Shown: in pieces, positions 21,740 through 32,790 of the stretch
Layout: every line of letters begins with the position of its first letter
How positions within the stretch are numbered: position 1 is the first letter of the stretch
Assembly: GCA_050084985.1 (NCBI GenBank)
Contig: JBITNC010000001.1
Span: forward strand, 93,248,001 to 93,312,000
Length of the DNA: 64,000 nt
Direction: 5' to 3'
DNA from: Nageia nagi
Taxonomy: Eukaryota; Pinophyta
Notes under the pieces: generated by a model
Database searches by the model: none
What the model was told of the DNA's origin: nothing
The model's input: only the letters and a program-made list of their open reading frames with translations
Made by a program: the position numbers and the translations under genes

Positions 21740-23270
21740 TTGCTACTAGAGTTTATGTGGACAAGATTAAAATCCAAAATAGCTAAAGAGGTCCCATATT
21801 TTAAAGAACTTGGTACTTCCAAAAGAAAGACCCTGATCAAGTCTAGATCTTTGGGTAGTATCAACACTTTAGAATCTCCATTCAAAATAGTACCATTTGA
21901 CCTTCATATTAGGATTGCTCCTCCTAAAATGGCTAATCCTACTCTAAATATCTATCCTACATGGGATGATGGGGTACCTTTGGCTCTAGCCTCATTTCAT
22001 GATATCCTAGGAAATGTCTTTAAAACTCTACTTGATTTTGATGCCACCATGGAGAAGATAGCCTATGAACACTGTGTGGATGTAGCTCATTTGGCTAAGC
22101 TCCATAATATTCAGCATGAAGATGTTATGGTAAGATTGCTAGCATAATCTTTCAAGGGCAAGGTCCTTGATTGGTATAGAAGCCTTGCTAGAGGATCTAT
22201 AACTTCTTGGGCTCAGTTGGCAAAGCCTTTCATCCTAGAATTTAATGAAGTAGGATACCCCTTCTCCTTACTAACTCAGCTCACCTCTATCAAAAGACAT
22301 GAATAGGAGAATATTCTAGATTTTAATATTAGGTTCCAAAAATATTGGAAAAGGGTTTTGATATCAGTTAGGCCCTAGGAATCTCAAGCTTTAATGTATT
22401 ATTTGAGAGCCTTTCTCCTAGATCTCTCTCTGCAAATTCAAAATTTTGGAGTAACCACTTTTATAGAGGTATATAGATAAGTAGTGTTTGCTAAAGCTTA
22501 TCTCATTTCGGTATAAAAACTACCTAACTGCATGCCACTGCCATACTTTTCAATGCTAGGATTCTTGCATCAGTTCAATAATTTCCATTAACCTTACCTA
22601 CCCCAAGAGCTCCTCTAGCTTTACCAACCCCACATCAGTTAGGGATAAATTAAGTAGCTTCCTCTCAAAGTGAGATACAAGAATTGAAAGCTTTGTGTAG
22701 GAACATGGCAAACTAGATCACCCTCTTGAGTAGATAAAATAATGCTAGGAGATTCCCATATCTAGTTGTAGAAAAAGCTCAAAATTAGCATGTGTTAGTA
22801 GAGGATAAAGCTCAAGCTTCTTCTTCCAGATAAATAGTAGGCTTATGTTTAGCTTGTAATGATGCTCATGAATAAACTTTTTGCACTATATATCAATATT
22901 AGGAGTACTTATCTAAAAGCAAAGGAATTCCTCCACCTGGCATAGCTGATAAAATGAAGCGAAATCTAAATTTGATGAATTTCACCCCAATTGATGTAGG
23001 TTTTTTTGCTGTAGAAATAAGGTCTGCAAAGAGGCCTCATGTATGAAGTCTACTAGATAAAAGAGTTGAATCTCCAAAAGGTCACAATCCAATAACCTCC
23101 AATAAGCCTAGTATAGCTCTTGATTCTACAAACATGACACTCCCAAAAGAAGTTGCATCTCATAAATTTTTCATTCTAGAAGCTAGACAAATGGCTAGAG
23201 TTGATGAAGTTGATGATCAAGATAAAAATCCTTGAGTAAATCGATTTACTAAGGGCATACCTTATAGCAT
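21740..23270 (+). pseudogene. Tat-like element gag, decayed
   Basis: The first 135 codons are open. They end at a TAA that interrupts the gag domain; the conserved follow-on (FKGKVLDWYRSLARGSITSW, about 22150) continues in the same frame. A zinc knuckle C-x2-C-x3-H-x4-C (CLACNDAHE, stop, TFC) lies near 22850-22895 with one stop inside. A linker follows up to the protease. At least six stops interrupt it. Gag would build the particle; this copy is inactive. Confidence 0.82.
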
Positions 23271-23640
23271 TAAATGAAGGAATGGATAAGGTATTGAATT
23301 TGTTTAAGACATCCAAATATCCAAGAATGGGAAAAAATAAACCACCAACTTTTTATATGACTTTAGAGGTCAATGGGTATGTGCTACATAACTGTCTAAT
23401 CGATTCTAGAGTAGCCATTACTATCATGCCTAAAGCAGTATGTGATGTAATGGGGCTACCTCTCACTAGAACATCCACAGGAATGTTTTAGTTAGACTCA
23501 ACCCTAGTTAAAATTGTTGGGGTTATCAAGGATATAGTTCTAAAGATACATAAGTGTCCTTCTATGGTTATCACTCTGGAAATTATAGTAGTTGAACTAC
23601 CTTCTTTTTCTGGGTTATGTCTATTCAGGGAGTTCACATA
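23271..23640 (+). pseudogene. Tat-like element aspartic protease, decayed
   Basis: An open stretch of 69 codons contains NGYVLHNCLIDSRVAITIMP and DVMGLPL, the retropepsin active-site region with the glycine of DSG replaced by arginine. The rest (LVKIVGVIKDIVLKI, then ITLEIIVVELP) continues after a TAG. The protease would cut the polyprotein. Confidence 0.8.
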
Positions 23641-23662
23641 AAAAATAGGGGGTTATTTAGCA

Positions 23663-24340
23663 ATGGATTACACTCATTATTTAATTCCTTATGGAGAAAA
23701 GAGAGTAAGGTTGGATAATGAATTTTGTTTTGATGTTCATGTAGAAAAGGAGGAGATCAATGCAATCCTAAGTGAGTTGGAAGAGAGTGAGCAGTTATTG
23801 AAAGAATTGCAAACCAAATATATTGTGTATATGAATATGCTTAGCACCATTTATGACATGGAGTTTGGGAATTATTGTTTGATGGAACCAGAGCTTTTCA
23901 TCCCAAAGCTCACCAGTGAAGAGTTCAGAAGAGGTGAAGTTTGGAAAATGTTCTTTGATGGAGACAGATCTAGAAATGGGTCAGGTATTAGGATTGTCCT
24001 AATTGATCTAATGGGAAAAATTCATAAATTCTCCTACAGGCTCACATGGATGTGTACCAATAATGCGATTGAGAATGAAGCCCTTTAACTTGGTCTGGAG
24101 CAAGCAATTAAAATGCAAATCTGCTGTGTGAAAATTAAAGGAGACTCAAATTTAATTGTAAACCAAGTCAAAGCAAGTGCTCTATTAAACATCATTATTT
24201 AAAGTCTTATAGAAATAGAGTGTGGGATCTATTTGAAAATTTTGAATTCTACACATACAATCCATTCCAATGAGGTTGAACCAAGAAGCTGATGTACTAG
24301 CTCAAATGGGAGCCAATTTTGATCCCACCAATGACTAGTT
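23663..24340 (+). pseudogene. Extra RNase H domain located before the reverse transcriptase
   Basis: 141 open codons lead into an RNase H fold: FFDGDRSRNGSG (first catalytic Asp), NNAIENEAL (catalytic Glu), KIKGDSNLIVNQV (third, Asp) and NQEADVLAQMGA (fourth, Asp, near 24280). This is the pattern of the plant Tat 'additional' RNase H (archaeal-like, compare the usual FxVDGSSxxxGxGxG opening). It lies after the protease and before RT, whereas the Tat order I know is RT, RNase H, extra RNase H, integrase. Interrupted by stops and a frame change after 24087. All four catalytic acids are still visible. Confidence 0.8.
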
Positions 24341-24739
24341 CCAAAAAAAGGGGTTCAACTTATCTTTCAACCTTCTATTCTGGATAATAATTCCTTTTGG
24401 CAATTCTTTAGATATGAGGCTCAAATCAATTAGTTTTTTCTACAATATTCTATGTGTCATGCGGTAGGAGAAGAAGATGTCGACATCTTCTAGGAACAAG
24501 ATATAATCCAATTGAACAATAATATAATTCCTAGAGATCTAATTCCATTTGAAGGGTTATTCGATAGAAATGATTAGGTAAGAAGAAAAGGTATAATTAT
24601 AAACCCTAATAATCATAAGGAGTATGAAATTCTTCTTAATTTTTTTTTAAAAAATTGGCATATGTAACAACCCCAATCAAATCAAAGAGATTATTTAGTT
24701 TTGCAGAGTTTTTGTTGATATAATTGCTTGGTCGTATGA

Positions 24740-25500
24740 TGATATAAAGGTTTTTGATAAATCTATAATTCAACATATGATAGAATTGATTGAAGATGCC
24801 AAGCCTATTAGATAGAAGCAAAGGCTAGTAAAACCTAAGATTAAAGTGGTGATGAAATAAGAAGTTTTGAAATTGTATAAAGGTGATATCATATATCCTA
24901 TTAAACATTCTACATGGGTGGCAAACTTAGTCCCAATTAGAAAGAAAAATAGAGAGATTCAATTTTGTGTGGATTTCAAAGGTTTAAATAGAGTCTCATT
25001 AAAAGATCATTATCATCTACCACCTATGGAACAAATATTAAATACTATGGCTAGAGTGGAAAGATTCTTGTTACTAGATGGCTATTCAAGGTATAACCAA
25101 GTTTGGGTAAAAAATGAAGATCAATTCAAAATAGCTTTTACAACTAAATGGGGAACATTTGCTTTCTAAAGAATGCCTTTCAGATTATCAAATGTAGGAG
25201 CAACCTTACAAATAGCTATAGACTATGCTTTTGGAGAAATGGTAAATAAAACTATGCTAGTATACTTGGATGATATCACTATTTTCTCTCATGACAAGAG
25301 TTCCCATGTATAACATCTAGAGTAGGATTTTATCAAATGCAAAAGGTATGGAATTTTCTTAAATCCAAAAAGTCTATTTTTGTAGTAGATGAGGGAAAGC
25401 TTCTTGGACATGTAATTTCAAAGAAGGTTGGGCTATCGATCCAGATAGGGTGAAGTAATAAACAAATTATCTCTCCCTTCAAACAAAAAGGCTTTACAAT
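24740..25500 (+). pseudogene. Tat-like element reverse transcriptase, decayed
   Basis: Starts around IEDAKPIR; then WVANLVPIRKKN, IQFCVDFKGLNRVSLKDHY, FLLLDGYSRYNQ, and the catalytic YLDD at 25263-25274 followed by ITIFSHD. Stops include TAA at 25311 and TAG at 25323, both where relatives have glutamine. The section 24341-24740 ahead of it is linker with many stops. The thumb (GHVISKK) runs to about 25450. Confidence 0.9.
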
Positions 25501-26060
25501 CTTTTCTAGGATAGATTAAGTTTGTAAAAGATTCATTTAGGATTTTTCAAGCATTGTTAAGCCTATTAATCTCATGTTAAAGAAAAATGCTATGTTTGAA
25601 TGATTGAAGAAGGAAAAAAAACATTTCAAACAATCAAGTTTGCAATAACTAGGGTGCCTATCTTAAGGAACCTAGATTTTAGCAAAGAATTCATTTTGTA
25701 TGCGTATGGCTCTAATTCAAGCATTGTAGCCATCCTAACATAGAAATTTGAAAAAATGAGGAATTTCCTATTGCTTTTTCCAGTAAAACTATGAATAAAT
25801 GTGAGCAAAAGTACACTTTTATGAAAAAATAGGTCCTAGAAATACTAAAGTCTTTAGAAAAGTTGAAACATTATATAGGTCAGAGCACAATCCTAGTCTT
25901 AACATACATCTAGATGTTAGATCTTATATAATGCAAGGAGAAATTAGGGAAGGGTGACCTGGATGGATTTCTAAAATTTTAAGATATGATGTGGAAATTA
26001 GACTACTAAACTCATAAGGGGAAAGACCCTTTATGAGCAATTATTTGGAGACATCATAGA
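25501..26060 (+). pseudogene. Tat-like element canonical RNase H, decayed
   Basis: Broken frames give the gypsy-type connection and RNase H: PILRNLDFSKEFIL near 25658-25700, then AYGSNSSIVAIL in place of the usual TDAS block, KCEQKYTF, and a distal WISKILRYDVEIR near 25960. The first catalytic Asp position reads Tyr, in line with the reported weakening of this domain in Tat elements that carry an extra RNase H. Confidence 0.75.
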
Positions 26061-27378
26061 AGGAAAAGATAGTGTGTATTTCATCGAATAAGTAATTTCA
26101 AATGAGGAACTAGGTATGGAGGAAAATGATTTTATGGGACAATTAAATAGGTATTTTGAATTTGTTAAAATACCTATGCATTTAAACATATCACAAAAAG
26201 AATATTTAAAATCCATGCCCAAAATTATACAAAAATTGACCAATACTTTATAGAAGAAATCATAGACTATTGCTAGGTGTATACCTGCATCCAAGATAGC
26301 AAAATTGATCGAAGAATTTATTTTTGGGGTATCCAAAGGTCATTATTCTATTTATACAATGACGGGTAAGATAATTCAAGCAAGTTATTACTGGCCCACT
26401 ATGTTTAGAGATGCTTTTATGAAGGTTCAAAGTTGTGAGAAATGTCAAAGGTTTGTAGGTAGTAAGAGAAAGGTGGCTTTACCATTAGAATCTATTCAAG
26501 TGGAAGAACCTTTCCAATAGTTGGAATTAGACTTTATTAGAATTATTAATCCAAATTTCTTGGTTGGGCATAAATTAATTCTCACTGCCATCGATTATTT
26601 CATTAGATGGGTAGAAGCAGAAGCTGTGAAAGAGGCAAATCAGAAAACTATTCTAAAATTCATTAAAAAGCTAATTACCAGATATGGAATTCCTTAAACA
26701 ATAATTTTTGATAATGGCTTGGCATTTATAGGGATATATATCACCAATTTTGCTATGAGATATGAGATCTATTAGAAGACTTCCTCAAATTACTATCCAC
26801 ATGGTAATGGGCTAGCTGAATCGATAAATAAGAATTTGTTAAAGATCCTTAAGAGAAATGTAGAGGATAATCCCCAAACTTGACATGAGAAGCCGAATTA
26901 GGTATTATGGGTAGATAGAATCCCTATAAATTCACCTATTAAGACTAGTGCATATGCGTTGGTATATGGAAAAAGGGCTTTTCTACCAAGTCATATAGAG
27001 ATTCCTACTTTGATAATACTTCAAGAATATGGTGAAGAATTTGAACCACTTCAAGTATGGATGAATGAACTATTGCATCTAGAGGAATCTCAAAATAAGG
27101 CATATCTAGATTTACAAAAGAGAAATGAAGTTGTAAAGAAGTGGTTTGATACCCAAAAAGCTTCTTCAGACATCTTCAAATAAGGAGACTTTGTTTTAAA
27201 ATGGGACAAAGATAGATCCAAACCTAAAAAGCATAAGAAGTTTGAGTCTTTGTGGTTAGGACCATATGTCATAGCCAAAGACATTGGGAGAAATGCTTTC
27301 AAAATAGCTAAATTAAACAAGTGGAAGCTGTCAATTTTAGTAAATAGGAAACATTTGAAATATTACAAGCTCGTATGA
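26061..27378 (+). pseudogene. Tat-like element integrase, decayed
   Basis: Zinc-binding region near 26320-26450 (GHYSIYTMTGKIIQ, then C-x2-C in SCEKCQRF); catalytic core with LDFIRII, FDNGLAFIG and the NGLAESINKNLLKILKR segment typical of the Tat branch near 26805-26860; C-terminal part (GDFVLKWDKD, LGPYVIAKD, NRKHLKYYKLV) ending at a natural TGA at 27376-27378. Several in-frame stops remain. Integrase would insert the DNA copy. Confidence 0.88.
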
Positions 27379-27789
27379 GCAGGAGAATGCTTTTAAAAGA
27401 GAATTTATTACCCTTGTAAATATTGTAAATATGATGTGTTTTGAATTTAATTTCCAAAGTAGCAATATGTTTTTGTTCAATGATAATATTAATGACTTAG
27501 GGCATTTTTAGCATTGTTAGAATTAGAGTTCCCAAGAAAATCTTGGGAGCATCAAATAAGTTATTAATGCAAATGATGCAACAGTTATATCACATGATTG
27601 AAAAAATAAATGTGAGGCATGGGAATTTAAGAATAAAAGTAGCAAAGGTAGCACATTTCAAAACATAAAAACTCTAAAACTTTTGAAGAGTAGTAATTAT
27701 CTGAATTCCTAATCTTTAATAGAGTTAAAAAATGTAGAGCATCATTTAGAATCATTAAGTCGAAGTAAAGTATACTTGGAAATGTAGTC

Positions 27790-30700
27790 TAAAAGGAATA
27801 TGGTGCCAACTCCAGGAAGGGTAGTTAAAAGGGTTGTAAATTCAATGGAGTTGCTATGGGACACTAAAATAATGGCTCAGAATAAGAATCCAAAGGGCAT
27901 TGTAGAAGGCAGTGTCTTATTTTTGGATTTAATTATATTGCTCACACACCAATGGGGTTGGGGCTCATGTATTTTATTCCCCTTAGATGTTTCCCAATAC
28001 CAAAGTTGATAGAGAAAATCAAAGGGGTGTTTGATCCTACAATGAGGATTATAAGAAACTTACAGAGGAGGGTAATTCTTAGCCTAGACCCCACATCTTT
28101 AGCTAATACTTTTAATCCACCTGCCCCATTCTCTCCCCCTATCTTGATATGTTGGGACATAAGACCAAGCTCAAATATGAGGATGAACATCCTATCTTGG
28201 TTAAATAGAATGTGGATGGTGCTATAAATTTCTTAGAAGTTTCAAATTTCAAAGTGTTATTATCTAGTTTCTCCTTGCAATTGCAATTGTTGTTATCTAT
28301 GTTGTTAATAGCAGTAGGGGAAAAGTCAAATAAATATATCTCGCTAGTAAATCTTTCCATAGCCTACTAGATCTCTCACCCAAATACTCCCACCATTTAT
28401 GATTGGGCTATTGCTATTTTAGATAGGATTTCAAAATAATTAGAAGAAATTGATCAAGAATCTCACTTTGCATATGGTTGGTAATTCATCAAAATTTAGG
28501 ATTCTTCAAAAAACTAACTTTAATTAAGCATGAAGGAGATGGGTCCCTCAGGTCTATGGATAAATGGACTAAGGAAGTAAGGTCATCGATCGATTACTAT
28601 AGATTTGTGGAAAAATTCTTAGTTTTGAACATGAGTCTATTTGCTCCTAAAATTCCAAGGCTATCGAAAGCATCAAAATTGCATCTTTGGATGCCTCATG
28701 GTGAGACTAGAGATTGGTTCTTCCCTAAAAAAGGAGCATTCATTAGAATTTATGGTTTTACCAATGCCCCTTTCCTATTAGCTATACATGTCACTGATTA
28801 GATCTTTAGTATAGAGTATGGAAGGCAAATAAACTATGTAGATGCAAAATATGGAGCTACAGCTAAGAAGAGATTGGTCTATGCTCTACCTCACAAGGTG
28901 CATGACTTAGTACTCCAAAGTAGAGGATGAGGTGACCAACTAAAAGAGAATTTGCTTAGGTTGAAGTTGAAAAGGATCAATCAATATAGGTTATATGATC
29001 TAGAGATGTGTTTGGTAAAAGGTTGAAAAATCAGCCCAATCCTCCTAGCTTTAAAGCAAAAGCCAAACTAGAGCTGGACTAGTGGAGAAATCCAAGAGAG
29101 AAGGATAGAAAAATGCCTATGTCTTTGATTGCTAAAGATTTGCTACCATTGTGGATGATTTTTTATGAAAATAAGGTAGCATTTAATCCAAGGATCGATT
29201 CAATTCCAAAAACATCTTTGGTTATGTTGAGAAGGCTTAAGTGGAGTGAAGAGAAAATTACTACATTTAACCAATACCAAATCTAATCAGAGAATAAATT
29301 CACTTACCTTGAGCCTAACCTTGATGATGTGTTCAAAGATATGTGGAAGATGGAACACCCTTCAGATGACCTATTGAAGAGTATCTTGAAAATAATGATG
29401 AAGAAGAAGAACAAGATCAGCCAAAAGCCCAAAGAGTTAGCCAAGAAGAACAAGCTAAAGAAGAGGTTAGAGAGGCTACCTTTGAAGCTGTACATGAGAC
29501 ATCAAAAGGGTAATAAGTGTATACAATAAAGAGGAAAGCTCAAAGCCCCCCCCTTTTACCTAAAAGGAAGAAGAAGATACTTGCTCCAATAGGTACGCTT
29601 TCTTTTTCTCCTCCTTCTACTTCTCTTTTAGATACCTCTAGTATAAACCCTATCATACTAATTTCTATTCAAGTTGTCTCACCCATTTCTACTCAAGCCC
29701 CCCTTTCTATAATTATGATGACCTCTCTAACAACCACCACACAACCAATTTTGATGTTATTGCTACCTTTCTAATGGCATAATCCTTCCCGTTCCACATC
29801 AATTTCCCCTGTTACTCCTCTCACTTACATCATCACTATACCATCATCACCCCCATCATCATCACCACCACCATTCTTAGTAAATCCCATCAGTAGCAAT
29901 GACCCAAGTTCTAGCTAGGCTAGTCTTGCAACATTGACAAATAAGTTTTGGCCTCCCTTTTCCAAGATTTGAGCGTCAATTTTCTATTCATCACTATATC
30001 TAGGTAGCAGGTGTCCGTTGATGGTATTATGCAATAGTACCAACAAATGAAGAGAAACCATGAAGAATGGATGCAAAGGTAATTAAATAAAATCCTAGCA
30101 TCGGATAATCCAATAAGTCATTGGACTTTTGTAGATTCAAAAAATGAAGTGTTAGAGATGGCTATAGCCTAGGATCTCTAGGAAGGGAAAAGTGATTTAA
30201 CTTCCATGAACACCTGGGTGAAGATAGATATGAGAAGCATTCCTTGAGGTGAAAAGAATGAGCTGTTGCAAACTACCATGGACTTGAATATATCAAAGTT
30301 GACCAAGTAGGAAGCCAAGTATAATAAGCTTCAAAGGGATCATGAAGTGATAAAGAAGTAGTTGATTACTCAAAGTATCAAGCTGAAAGCTACTAATAAT
30401 GATATAGCTATTTTAAGAGCAAGTTTAGCTTCTACTCCTACTATTTATAACATGAACAAAAAGAATGCCATTATTGTTGAAAAAGATGCAAAAATAGCCA
30501 TAAGGATGGTTGAAGTTGCATCAAGAGATTCAATCATTGATAGTATAATTGCTAACATAGCTCAATTACAACAAAGCATGACCAAGTATAAAGTGGATAA
30601 GGGTTTCTTGTTAACCATAAAGGTGAAATTTTGGGAACAAAGGTCTCAAGAAATCAAGGACCTAATTCATCTCAGGGATCATGTCAAAATGTGTTTGTTG

Positions 30701-31080
30701 GAACTAAAAGGGCTTAAGGTAGATGTCAGTAGGAATAAGAGTATCCTCTATCCTATATTAGAGGAAGCCAAGAAAGCAAACAAGAAATTGAATGAAATTT
30801 CCAATGAAGGTTTACAAGCCCTAAATATTGGGGAATGAGTTGAACTCATGGTAGTAATTAATTACCTAGTTTGGGGAAAATGGGTATGTCAAGAGATCAA
30901 AAATAGTGTGTTGAATCAATTGCAAGGAATTGAGTATTTGAAGATAGAGTTGCAAAAATTAGCCACATTGGGAGTCCCAAAATTATGGAGGATTGATGAC
31001 TCACCGATCCTAAAATTAGAATTCTTAGAAAATATTCAAAAAATTAGCAAGTAGGCTAATGATGTGGAAGCATAGCTATC
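27790..31080 (+). pseudogene. Additional sense coding region after integrase, family not recognised
   Basis: Between integrase and the 3' LTR lie about 3.3 kb with long open pieces on the sense strand that chain together through few frame changes: about 27800-28230, 28478-28920 (PRLSKASKLHLWMPHGETRD, YGFTNAPFLLAIHVTD, YVDAKYGATAKKRLVYALP), a basic lysine-rich piece 29329-29527, a Ser/Thr/Pro-rich piece 29517-29880, and 30362-31052 (heptad-like, coiled-coil character). It is not env-like in any way I can show: no signal peptide or fusion-like segment. It could be a captured host sequence or a lineage-specific third ORF. Confidence 0.6.
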
Positions 31081-31341
31081 TTCTTTTAATGAGGTAAATT
31101 TGTTAAAACTCTTTAATTCTTGGGCATAGGTTGGGGTTAGTTTACAAAAATTGTTGCAAAAACATAGGTAAGTGCCTTATAAAGTTTTAAACACTATAGC
31201 TTTAGCTCAATCAAGGTTAAAGGACTTATCCAAAATACATGTAAATTAGGGAAAGGTTTAACAATTCCTAAGTTTAGTTTTGTGCTGGGACCAAAAATTT
31301 CTTATATGAAAGGTGAAATTTTCTTGCAGATGTTGCCAAAT

Positions 31342-32785
31342 TGTATATGCATACATAGCCTAACAACCTAGTTGCTTCTCGATGCATATTGTTCTTATTT
31401 GTCTAAAAGAAGTGTGTTTTAGCAAGCTTTTGGATAGTATTGATGAGAAAATGCACTAATTATAGTAAATTTTGGGACATAAAAGGAAGTGATGTTAGAA
31501 AAGTAGAGGCTCATATAAAATAGAACCCCAAGAGTAGTGATGTCAGTAGGTAATGCTAAAAGTTCCATGATGGCTAAGTGTTCTAGGACATAAAAGGAAG
31601 TGATGTCAATAGAGTAGAGGCTCATCTAAAATTGAACTCCAGGAGTAGTGATTTCAACAAGTAATGCTAGAAGTTCTATGGTAGCTAAGTCAAGTGTTCT
31701 AGAGCATAAAAGGATGTAACTTTAGCAAAGTAAAGTGAAACCCACTTTGGTCAAAAGAATAGATCCAGAGAAGGGTGACATCACTAGTAAGATTAAGATT
31801 TCCTAGAGTTGCTTCACCTTACAAAGGCGCAAAAAGGAAGTGATGTCAACAAAAATAAAAGAAATTTAAATTGGATTCCAGAGATCAATGATGTTATATG
31901 TAACAAAAGGAACCTATACCCAAGAAAAACTTCACCAAAGGACTTTGAAACATGTGCTGAAGATTAAGAAGGCTCCAAAATAACCATTGGAAAATGAAGA
32001 AACTTCAAAATCATCATAATCAATTAGAGAACCTTTCATAATTATAACATAGGTTTAAATAGCACCCAAGAAAACATGCTCATCATAATTTAGAGGCAAT
32101 TATAGTGTTAGACCTTTTAGTTTTTAGAAATAAAATGCCATGTGTTAGATATAGTTAGCTATTTATTAAAAGAAGGCCAAAATATTTGGGTCATTTTGTA
32201 ACTATTTTGTTTCAATCATTCTGTAACTACTCTAGCCTAGAATAAATTTAGTTAAAGATAGAGAAAAGGGATCAACATCCCTAGTATTTCCCCTTGAATT
32301 ATTTTCAAAGACCTTTTGTTCTATTAGATATACAATGCCATCTTGACCTTTCTTGTCCAACACTTTGTGTTATTATTCTTAATTTGGTTACATTATGGCA
32401 AGTAATGGATATTTATTGAATGATAACAATGAGTTGTTAGTATAAATATGTCTTCTTATATGAAAGAGTTAAGGTAAAGAATAATTTAGAGAATGAAAGC
32501 TTACATCATGGTTGCTACACTACATTCTTGCCAAGGTTTCATGCTATGTGAAAGCTCGCGTTGAACTAGTGATTTACGTTTGCTTTACTCTTGCTCCCTA
32601 TACCTTTTGTTTTATTTCTCATACTCTATCCTCTTTTATTTCTTTCTTATTATTTGTTCTTTTCATCTACCCATAATGGATAAGGAACCAGCTTGCTTCA
32701 GAGATCAAATTACTATGTTAGCCTATTCATGATATACTTTGGTTGAATTGTCCAAAAGTGTATATATTACTCATTTTCATCAACA
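31342..32785 (+). repeat. 3' LTR of the Tat-like gypsy element (1444 bp)
   Basis: Partner of 20234-21639. Starts TGTATATGCATACATAG and ends CATCAACA, so intact TG...CA ends survive here. Followed at once by the duplicate AGCAT. Confidence 0.9.
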
Positions 32786-32790
32786 AGCAT
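32786..32790. other. Target-site duplication AGCAT, right copy
   Basis: Matches 20229-20233 exactly; gives a total element of 20234-32785 (12552 bp). Confidence 0.85.
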
